A stretch of 64,000 bases of DNA, from positions 620,001-684,000 of the forward strand of contig JACZZP010000005.1 of assembly GCA_015183035.1 (NCBI GenBank), given 5' to 3'. Under the pieces are notes generated by a model. The model was not told where the DNA came from, did not search any database, and saw nothing but the letters and a program-made list of their open reading frames with translations. This stretch comes from Meloidogyne chitwoodi (Eukaryota; Nematoda; Chromadorea; Rhabditida; Meloidogynidae). The position numbers and the translations under genes are program-made. Numbering within the stretch: the stretch's first letter is position 1; every line of letters begins with the position of its first letter. This document shows, piece after piece, positions 46,868-57,600 of the stretch.

Positions 46868-49753
46868 TTAATTGTTTGAAGCAATTTCTTCTTCATTGAG
46901 TTCATTTGTTTCATTGTTTAAGACTACACTTGACTCATCATTTTTAAAAAATTCAGTAGTAAGAGGAGGAGGGGAAGAAAATTGTGAACCAGTAAATATT
47001 GGAATTCCTTAAATTAAAAATAAATTGAACAATTAAAAAGGAAAAGAGAAAGTATATCTAAAGTTTTAATAAATTTTGAATAATTTTATAGCTTAAAGCT
47101 TTCTTACTATTTTGTTTATCTAAACAAATAGTAGTAGGTAAAGAAGTAATTTTAGGTTGAAGACAACCAGAAGCTAAAAGTTGCTGAACTGAAGCAAAAT
47201 TTTCTATAATTTGACGTTGTTGTGTATTTATTATTAATTCATTATTATTAATTATTGTTTTTTGTTGATTATTTTTATTATTTTGTTCCTGAAATTGAAG
47301 CAAATTTGAATTATATTTTTAATTTTTTAGAAAAATGAAATAATAAGATTTTGTGATTTTTAGAAATTGAACAGATTCTGCCGAATTTTTAGAATATCCT
47401 AAAAGATTAAAAATCATATTCCCGACCTAGAAATTAAAAAACATAAAAATAGGGTTATAAAGCAGTTTCCCAGGCAATATAAAAATAATTTTAAAAAAAA
47501 TTCTTTCAAGTTATTAAATTTAATAAAAAAACCTGGCCCTTTTTTAAACATTTTCTTCTTCCATTAGAACAACTTGTACTTGTACCTTCAATTGACTCTT
47601 TTTGTTGTTGTTGACCATTTTGAAAAATAAAAGGCTGAAAAAATAAATTTTGTTGTAATTGAGGGAATTGAGGTGATGATGAAATAAAAGAAATATTATT
47701 ATTATTAGGTATTTGTTGTTGTATTGTTTGTTTAAAATTATTACAATAATTATTATTTTGAATTAATTCTTCCTCTCTTTCAATTTCTTTTTCTTTTCCT
47801 TTATCTTCATCAGTTATTATTTTATTATTTTTTAAAATAATTTGTTGTTTTAAATTTTCATTTTCTGTTCTAAGATGAAGTAATTCTTTATTTAAATGAC
47901 GTATCCTTTTTTAAAAAATAATTAATTAAAATCTAATTATATAATTGAGAATGTTTGTTTGTTTGTTGTTTGGTTTTGATAGACAAGTGATTGGGGGAAG
48001 TGAAAATGGGGGGTTTTTATAGTAGGGTTTGCAACTTGAAAATAAACTTGAACTTAGAACCTGAAATAAAGTTGATATTAAAGATTAAACTTTAATTTGT
48101 GTTTTTTTGCCTAGGTGTATTGTTTTGTTATCGAAATGTTTTAAATTAATGTTTTTGTTTTATTTTGCTTGGTGTTTTGAATTAAAGAAGTCTTTGAACC
48201 AATTATGGATAAGTTTATTTATGTTTATGTGTTTTTGTTTTGTTCTCAAGGAATGCTTAAAAGTATGTATGTTTTTATTGTTCATGTTATTTTAAGTTTG
48301 TGTGTTTTTGCTAGCGGAGAAGGGCGCCCGAAGGGCGACCAACTCCGCTAGTAAATATTATAAGAAAGAAGATTTTTGATTTTCAAAGGAAAAAGAAAAG
48401 TAAAATAAGAAATATAATATTTTAAAAATAAAATAAATTAAAGTAAAATTAATTAAATTAAATTATTTACTAACCAATTTGTTGCCAAAATGATTGTATG
48501 TATTTTACTTAATTTTTTAGGACTATTTTTTTTAACTAATTTAGAAGCTTTTTCTTCATTTATTAATTCTTTTTGTTGTTGTAAATTATCTGTATACGGT
48601 AATACACTTCTCAAGTCATCCAATTCATAATTTATATCTAATAAAAAATAAAATTAGATTTATTTATTTTAAAAATATTTAAAAATTTTATTTTTAAATA
48701 TTTTTACCCTTTTGATTAATTAAACTTTTCCAACCCCTTATAAAAAACCGAAAAAAAAATTTTTTTGCAAGATAAAAATTCAATTTCATTTATCCCTGTA
48801 AGGCGTTACCTCTTTTAAAAAATGAATATTTATTTATTTAAATAAATTTATTTAATGTAAATTTATTTATTTTTTAAAGGATTCTTACAGATTTCTAAAA
48901 TAGTTTAAAAAAATATTTAAATAATATTTTAAATATAATTTAATTGTTGATTTGTAAATCTTCGAAGGAAGTATTTCTAGCCTTTCTTTTTAATAAGGAA
49001 TATTTTTAAGGGTATAATATATATAGAAAATAATTAATTTTCAAAATAATTTTTTATAATTGAGGATTAAAAAAAAATAAAAATAATTTATTTATTTATT
49101 TACCGTGCATTCTTTTTCTTTCACGACTGTTTATATTAATCCGAAGAATATTTTGTTCCTTTAAAAAAGAATAAATATTTATTTTATTTTTATTTTTTAT
49201 TTTTTTTAATTAAGTACCTCTTCATTTAAATTTTTTTGCCTTTTCCTACTACTCCTTTCGGATGAAGAACCAGAATTATGCCTTCGACGAACATATGGCT
49301 CTACACTTTCTTTTGCCATTAATTCGAAATTACGCTGAAAAATATAGAATAAAAAAATTTTTAATTTTTTTAAATATTTTAATTTTCTTTTATGTTCTTC
49401 TGAATGTTTTAATAAAAATAATATTTACTAATTAATTTAAAAAATTAAAAAAAATTTCTTTATTTTAGTGTTTTTTCCTTAAATTTTAATAAAAAATTTA
49501 TTTTTTCTCCACAGATTTTAAAATTTTATTAAAAATAAATATTTATTTATTTTACTTTATTTTTGAAATCTTTAATTTTTTCATTTTTTATATTAGGACT
49601 GTTTTCTTTAATTAAATTAATTTTATTATTATTATTAAATTCATTTGATGATGAAGGAATTAAAGAAATATTAGAATTAATTATTTTATTAATTTTAGAA
49701 TTATTATTTATTGTTTTTAATAAAATAGAGGAAGAATTAGATGAAAATTCCAT
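46868..49753 (-). CDS. bHLH transcription factor (bHLHe22/Olig/hlh-17-like)
   Basis: Eight exons: 49753-49556, 49334-49218, 49158-49104, 48637-48475, 47905-47533, 47426-47373, 47288-47108, 47007-46868. Exon 1 is Asn/Ser-rich. Exons 3-4 give the basic region and helix 1, LRINSRERKRMHDI-type (actual: ILRINI then NSRERKRMHD and INYELDDLRSVLPY), where NSRER contacts E-box DNA; after a loop comes helix 2, KKLSKIHTIILATNWIRHL. The spelling resembles the bHLHe22/Olig/hlh-17 subfamily of neural and glial regulators. The loop between PY and KKLSK is ~25 residues, longer than usual for this subfamily. The C-terminal half is a coiled coil followed by Gln/Asn-rich sequence. The exon 6 donor (47373) is the least certain junction. 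Confidence 0.85.
48310..48354. repeat. GC-rich hairpin in bHLH intron 4
   Basis: CTAGCGGAG...CTCCGCTAG with an inner GGGCG-CCCGAAGGGCG part; the only GC-rich patch in this 570-bp intron. Could be a small insertion or an RNA structure; no function can be assigned. Confidence 0.6.
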
Positions 49754-50669
49754 TTTCTTTTTTTTTAATTAAATTATCTAAAAATATTATTTAATTTTTA
49801 AATATTCAAGTAAATCTTAAAAAGATAAATTACCCTAAAACTCAAATTTAAAAAAACCAAGATAAGAGGAATTTTTTGAAAAATCCAAAAATAATATTTA
49901 TTTTTTCTTAAAAAATATTAAGTAAAATTCAGTAAAATAAAAAAATATTATTGATAAAATTTTAAAATAATTAAAAATATAGTTAACAAAAAATAAAATA
50001 AAAAATTTAATAAAAAATATTTAAAAAAAAAATACAAAATATTACTTTTTTTTCATTTGTTTTGTAGAAGAGAATATAACAATATGAAAAGAAAAAAGAA
50101 ATGGGCGTATATCTGAGATAAATAAATAAATAAATATGTGTGAGGATATGAGTGGGCGTTCCTTCTATTTAAAAAAATAGAAAATATTTAAATAAATAAA
50201 TAAAATATTTAAATATATTACTGTTTTTTTTTCTTCATTATTTAATTTTAATTTTTGTTGAAGAAAATATTTTTGAATTTTTTGTTAAAAATAAGTAAAT
50301 TTTCTTGAATTTTTCAATGTAAATAAAATTTGCCAGCTTTTTATATAAATCTTAAAAAAATAATTAAGAGAGAGGTATAAAATAAATAAAATATTTTATG
50401 TATTTTTTAACAATTCTTATATTAATCAAAACTTAATTTATATTTTTATAAAAATCATAAAAAGTTTTCTTTATATATATAGGTACATACCTATATTATA
50501 TTATTTTTTAATTTTCTCTAATTTCATATAAACAATATATATTTATAAAATAAAATTTTAAAAATTAAAACAACATAGGTATTTTAAACCAATATAAAAT
50601 ATCTTTAAGCTCATAATCTAAATTAGTAAATTAATAATAATTTTTCATCTTAAAATCTCAATTATAACA
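49754..50669. other. Upstream region of the bHLH gene
   Basis: 0.9 kb, very AT-rich, holding the bHLH promoter and the 3' flank of the broken Gly/His peptide gene. No feature can be singled out. Confidence 0.35.
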
Positions 50670-50983
50670 TTAAAAATGACGATGTCCTCCGAAATGATTT
50701 CCGTCAAAGTTTCGACCCCCGAAATGTCGACCTCCGATATGGCGGCCACCAAAGTTACGACCACCACCAAAATGATTTAATCGTCGAACTAAAAAATAGA
50801 ATAAATTTAAGAATGTCGTTATATTAGAGAGTATGTATTATATTATATTAATATTGTAAAATAAAAAGGTTTACATCTCCACTTTCCTCGCCTCCTTCAA
50901 ATTCCATATTATCAGCTTTATTAATATTAATAAATGCTCCCATAATTAAACAACAATAAGAAAATAATAGTAGATAATTGCAT
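50670..50983 (-). pseudogene. Gly/His-rich peptide gene, broken paralogue of 39155
   Basis: Read on the minus strand: MQLSTIIFLLLF, then a +1 base relative to the 39155 copy throws MGAFININKADN out of frame with the start; near the donor (GTGGAGATGTAAAC, where the intact copy has ATGGAAGATGTAAGTC) one base is lost. Exon 2 (~50790-50670) still encodes LNHFGGGRNFGGRHI, GGRHFGGRNFDG and ends GGHRHF. Frames starting from either ATG hit a stop, so no secreted product is expected. Repeat spelling differs moderately from the intact copy, so this is not a very recent duplicate. Confidence 0.75.
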
Positions 50984-51651
50984 ATTTTAATTAAATTATT
51001 TAAAATTAATTAATTATGTATTTTTTAAAAATATTAGAGTATATTTATTTAACATTATTCTGTTTATTTTATACTAAAATTTAATTATTTTTTTTAATAT
51101 TTTGTTCGGTAAATTAAAATATAAATTTATTTATTAAATTAAATATTAAAATTTTTGTCAGGGAAAACTGGAATAAAATATTTCAAAGTAAGAAAAGTAT
51201 TAGGTATGAGTATGAGCAAATTGATGAACTTAACCTTTACAATGAAGGAAAAATAAATAAATTTTTTTTTAAAATTTATTTAAATTAATAAAAATTCCCG
51301 TATCAACCCCTTTCCTTACAAATAAAAGAAAATTTAATTTTATAAAATTAAAAATTAAATTAACAAAATTAAGTGTTGATTTTTGAAAGGTGATCTTTTG
51401 GGCGTTGTTAAAAATTAAAAATCATTTTTTTTAATTTTTTAATCTTTTAAATATTTCTTCATTACCTATATGACTGTTAACGTCATTACTTTGAAATAGG
51501 TAGGTAAATTTAAAAATTTTGGCAAAAAATGTTTGTTCAGCTTTTTTTATTAATTGTTTTATATTCCGGTAAATTGCGAACATTTTTATTATTTTAATAA
51601 TTAAATAATTTAATTTAATTAAAGCCTTTATTTTAATTTTTATTAAAAAAA
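50984..51651. other. Divergent intergenic region
   Basis: AT-rich; includes the presumed promoter of the aspartic-protease-like gene. The minus-strand frame 51431-51658 is low-complexity and not credited as a gene. Confidence 0.35.
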
Positions 51652-54600
51652 ATGTCAATAATTAATTTGATTATTTTTTTAATTTTTTTTAATTTTAATG
51701 AAGTTAAGGGTATGTAATTAAATTATTTTTATTAAATTAATATTTAATTATTTTAATAATAATTTTTAAAAATTTAATTAAATTATAATTTTTTAATTTC
51801 CTGAATGTTTATATTTTGATAAATATCAAAAAGGGGTATAATAGACGGACAAACAAATTTATGTTGGGATTTTAGGGAACAACCTCCTTAAAATGAAAGA
51901 TGAACGGACAAATTTATGATGAGGGGGTTCTTTAATTTTTAAAGATATAAAGTGACATGGGGGGTCTATTATAGAGTATAAATTTTTAAAATTAAAAAAT
52001 ATTTTTTAATATTTTAATTTAGCTGGAGGCGTCTACAATGCAAACATAATTAATTATTATGACCAATCATATATGATCAAAGTTCAAATTGGTTATTTTT
52101 TAATTTATTTTTACTAATATATTTTTTATTTTATCTTATGACAATTAAATAAATGCGGAAATATTTTTTTATTTATTTGCTTAGCATTTAGAAGAAGCAG
52201 TTTTAGTAAATCCATTTGTCTATATTTGAAAAAAAAATTACTAAAAAAAATAAAAAAATAAAATTAAAAATAAATAATCTAAAATAATTCTTTTTAGGTA
52301 CTCCTGCTCAAAACTTCAATATAATGCTAAGCACAGGCAATTCAGATTTTTGGGTTCAAGATTCTTCACTTAAAACAAACCAGCCTACATTCTTTTCAAA
52401 AAATTCTAGAACTTATTCAAATTCTAGCAAATTTATGGTTATCGGAAATGTAGAAGGATTTGTTGGAATTGACACTGTACAGGTAAATATTTGTTAAAAA
52501 TTTATAAAAAATGAAGGAGAAAAATAAGAGGTCAGAGAAATCTCTCTTCTTTTTCCATACTATTTTTCTTTGCTAACCGCTAAGCGACTTTTGTAAAATT
52601 TCGGTTCTTGCTCAATTTTTAAAATTTAACAATATTTGACATTTAAAAGAGTTCATCGAGCTGAGTTGATTAACATCAAAATTAGCCTGTTATCTTTATT
52701 ATAGGCTGAGATACATGGCTCTGAATATTAAAAAACCAAAGGGGGGACCAAGCTCATCTTAAGTGATTACCGCGGCTGCTCCTCAAGTAACTCCTCTCAA
52801 AAAGGTTACCAGCGGAAAGAACCAATGGGAAAATTTATGAGAAATTTAAAAAATGTGTTTTTAAATTTAATATTTTTTATTACAGTTTGCCGGATTAAAA
52901 TTAGATAAAATAGAATTTAATCAAGTTGACATAATTGACGATATTACTCTTAACCAACCATTTGACGGTATATTAGGACTTTCTTATCCTTCCCTTAGCC
53001 ATTCAAATACAACATCACCAGTTATGACTGCTATTCAAAAAAGTAAAAAATTTAAAAATTATTCAAAAAATTAATTTAAAAATAATTTTACAGATTTATT
53101 TGCAAATAAAATGTTTACTATGTATTTAAAAGGAGGTTATGGAAGTAATGCAGAAAATATGAATGGTAAAAAAAATAAATAAATTTAAAAAAATTTAATT
53201 TTATTTAAAAAGGTGGTCTTATTACTTTTGGAGATTACGACTATAAAAATTGTGGAAAAATTTTAGGATGGGCAAAAATAACTCCTCAAGTTCATTATCA
53301 ATTTCAAATTGATGTAAATACTTAAATTTAATTATTTTTAATTAAAATTAATTTTTTAGAGTATTAGTTTTAATGGAAAAAACGTCAGTGGCAAAACACA
53401 AGGCAAGGAAATTTAATTTAAAATTTAAAAAATTAAAACTCTTTTTTATTTCAACTAAAAAAATTTAAATATTATTTTTTTAGCAATATCAGAGTCAAGT
53501 ACATCAGTTATTATGGGAGATCAAAAAGTTGTTGAAAATTTAGCAAAACAAATTGGTGCTGTTTGGGATGATAATGAGGGTCTTTATATTCTTCCTTGTA
53601 ATAAAAATTATTCACCAATAACAATTACAATTGGTCTTACTACTAAACTTGTTTTGACTAAAGTAATTTTTTTAAATATTTGGGTGACTCTAAAAGCAAA
53701 TAAGATGTAAGGAACCGTTCCTTTCACTCTACTAGTAGGCTGTAAGGAACCATTCTCTTCACTCTACTAGTAGGTTGTAAGGAACCGTTCTCTTCACTCT
53801 ACTAGTAGGCTGTAAGGAACCGTTCTCTTCACTCTACTAGTAGGTTGTAAGGAACCGTTCTCTTCACTCTACTAGTAGGCTGGAAGGAACCGTTCTCTTC
53901 ACTCTACTAGTAGGTTGTAAGGAACCGTTCTCTTCACTCTACTAGTAGGCTGTAAGGAACCGTTCTCTTCACTCTACTAGTAGGCTGGAAGGAACCGTTC
54001 TCTTCACTCTACCTAATAGGCTGGAAGGAACCGTTCCTTTCACTCTACTAGTAGGCTGTAAGGAACCGTTCTCTTCACTCTACCTAATAGGCTGGAAGGA
54101 ACCGTTCCTTTCACTCTACTAGTAGGCTGTGAGGAACCGTTCTCTTCACTCTACCGAATAGGATGGAAGGAACCGTTCCTTTCACTCTACTAGTAGGCTG
54201 GAAGGAACCGTTCTCTTCACTCTACTAGTAGGTTGTAAGGAACCGTTCTCTTCACTCTACTAGTAGGCTGTAAGGAACCGTTCTCTTCACTCTACTAGTA
54301 GGTTGTAAGGAACCGTTCTCTTCACTCTACTAGTAGGCTGTAAGGAACCGTTCTCTTCACTCTACTAGTAGGCTGGAAGGAACCGTTCTCTTCACTCTAC
54401 CTAATAGGCTGGAAGGAACCGTTCCTTTCACTCTACTAGTAGGCTGTAAGGAACCGTTCTCTTCACTCTACCTAATAGGCTGGAAGGAACCGTTCCTTTC
54501 ACTCTACTAGTAGGCTGTGAGGAACCGTTCTCTTCACTCTACCTAATAGGATGGAAGGAACCGTTCCTTTCACTCTACTAGTAGGCTGGAAGGAACCGTT

Positions 54601-57600
54601 CTCTTCACTCTACTAGTAGGTTGTAAGGAACCGTTCTCTTCACTCTACTAGTAGGCTGTAAGGAACCGTTCTCTTCACTCTACTAGTAGGTTGTAAGGAA
54701 CCGTTCTCTTCACTCTACTAGTAGGTTGTAAGGAACCGTTCTCTTCACTCTACTAGTAGGCTGGAAGGAACCGTTCTCTTCACTCTACTAGTAGGTTGTA
54801 AGGAACCGTTCTCTTCACTCTACTAGTAGCTGTAAGGAACCGTTCTCTTCACTCTACTAGTAGGCTGGAAGGAACCATTCTCTTCACTCTACTAGTAGGT
54901 TGTAAGGAACCGTTCTCTTCACTCTACTAGTAGGCTGTAAGGAACCGTTCTCTTCACTCTACTAGTAGGTTGTAAGGAACCGTTCTCTTCACTCTACTAG
55001 TAGGCTGGAAGGAACCGTTCTTTTCACTCTACTAGTAGGTTGTAAGGAACCGTTCTCTTCACTCTACTAGTAGGCTGTAAGGAACCGTTCTCTTCACTCT
55101 ACTAGTAGGCTGGAAGGAACCGTTCTCTTCACTCTACCTAATAGGCTGGAAGGAACCGTTCCTTTCACTCTACTAGTAGGCTGTAAGGAACCGTTCTCTT
55201 CACTCTACCTAATAGGCTGGAAGGAACCGTTCCTTTCACTCTACTAGTAGGCTGTGAGGAACCGTTCTCTTCACTCTACCTAATAGGATGGAAGGAACCG
55301 TTCCTTTCACTCTACTAGTAGGCTGGAAGGAACCGTTCTCTTCACTCTACTAGTAGGTTGTAAGGAACCGTTCTCTTCACTCTACTAGTAGGCTGTAAGG
55401 AACCGTTCTCTTCACTCTACTAGTAGGTTGTAAGGAACCGTTCTCTTCACTCTACTAGTAGGTTGTAAGGAACCGTTCCTTTCACTCTACTAGTAGGCTG
55501 TAAGGAACCATTCTCTTCACTCTACTAGTAGGTTGTAAGGAACCGTTCTCTTCACTCTACTAGTAGGCTGTAAGGAACCGTTCTCTTCACTCTACTAGTA
55601 GGTTGTAAGGAACCGTTCTCTTCACTCTACTAGTAGGCTGGAAGGAACCGTTCTCTTCACTCTACTAGTAGGTTGTAAGGAACCGTTCTCTTCACTCTAC
55701 TAGTAGGCTGTAAGGAACCGTTCTCTTCACTCTACTAGTAGGCTGGAAGGAACCGTTCTCTTCACTCTACCTAATAGGCTGGAAGGAACCGTTCCTTTCA
55801 CTCTACTAGTAGGCTGTAAGGAACCGTTCTCTTCACTCTACCTAATAGGCTGGAAGGAACCGTTCCTTTCACTCTACTAGTAGGCTGTGAGGAACCGTTC
55901 TCTTCACTCTACCGAATAGGATGGAAGGAACCGTTCCTTTCACTCTACTAGTAGGCTGGAAGGAACCGTTCTCTTCACTCTACTAGTAGGTTGTAAGGAA
56001 CCGTTCTCTTCACTCTACTAGTAGGCTGTAAGGAACCGTTCTCTTCACTCTACTAGTAGGTTGTAAGGAACCGTTCTCTTCACTCTACTAGTAGGCTGTA
56101 AGGAACCGTTCTCTTCACTCTACTAGTAGGCTGGAAGGAACCGTTCTCTTCACTCTACCTAATAGGCTGGAAGGAACCGTTCCTTTCACTCTACTAGTAG
56201 GCTGTAAGGAACCGTTCTCTTCACTCTACCTAATAGGCTGGAAGGAACCGTTCCTTTCACTCTACTAGTAGGCTGTGAGGAACCGTTCTCTTCACTCTAC
56301 CTAATAGGATGGAAGGAACCGTTCCTTTCACTCTACTAGTAGGCTGGAAGGAACCGTTCTCTTCACTCTACTAGTAGGTTGTAAGGAACCGTTCTCTTCA
56401 CTCTACTAGTAGGCTGTAAGGAACCGTTCTCTTCACTCTACTAGTAGGTTGTAAGGAACCGTTCTCTTCACTCTACTAGTAGGTTGTAAGGAACCGTTCT
56501 CTTCACTCTACTAGTAGGCTGGAAGGAACCGTTCTCTTCACTCTACTAGTAGGTTGTAAGGAACCGTTCTCTTCACTCTACTAGTAGCTGTAAGGAACCG
56601 TTCTCTTCACTCTACTAGTAGGCTGGAAGGAACCATTCTCTTCACTCTACTAGTAGGTTGTAAGGAACCGTTCTCTTCACTCTACTAGTAGGCTGTAAGG
56701 AACCGTTCTCTTCACTCTACTAGTAGGTTGTAAGGAACCGTTCTCTTCACTCTACTAGTAGGCTGGAAGGAACCGTTCTTTTCACTCTACTAGTAGGTTG
56801 TAAGGAACCGTTCTCTTCACTCTACTAGTAGGCTGTAAGGAACCGTTCTCTTCACTCTACTAGTAGGCTGGAAGGAACCGTTCTCTTCACTCTACCTAAT
56901 AGGCTGGAAGGAACCGTTCCTTTCACTCTACTAGTAGGCTGTAAGGAACCGTTCTCTTCACTCTACCTAATAGGCTGGAAGGAACCGTTCCTTTCACTCT
57001 ACTAGTAGGCTGTGAGGAACCGTTCTCTTCACTCTACCTAATAGGATGGAAGGAACCGTTCCTTTCACTCTACTAGTAGGCTGGAAGGAACCGTTCTCTT
57101 CACTCTACTAGTAGGTTGTAAGGAACCGTTCTCTTCACTCTACTAGTAGGCTGTAAGGAACCGTTCTCTTCACTCTACTAGTAGGTTGTAAGGAACCGTT
57201 CTCTTCACTCTACTAGTAGGTTGTAAGGAACCGTTCTCTTCACTCTACTAGTAGGCTGGAAGGAACCGTTCTCTTCACTCTACTAGTAGGTTGTAAGGAA
57301 CCGTTCTCTTCACTCTACTAGTAGCTGTAAGGAACCGTTCTCTTCACTCTACTAGTAGGCTGGAAGGAACCATTCTCTTCACTCTACTAGTAGGTTGTAA
57401 GGAACCGTTCTCTTCACTCTACTAGTAGGCTGTAAGGAACCGTTCTCTTCACTCTACTAGTAGGTTGTAAGGAACCGTTCTCTTCACTCTACTAGTAGGC
57501 TGGAAGGAACCGTTCTCTTCACTCTACTAGTAGGTTGTAAGGAACCGTTCTCTTCACTCTACTAGTAGGCTGTAAGGAACCGTTCTCTTCACTCTACTAG

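Noticed and set aside
48107..48295. 62-codon plus-strand Phe/Leu-rich frame
   Set aside because: It is antisense to bHLH intron 4, low complexity, with no conserved feature.
49563..49772. Plus-strand frame antisense to bHLH exon 1
   Set aside because: Shadow of the Asn/Ile-rich exon; hydrophobic low-complexity reading only.
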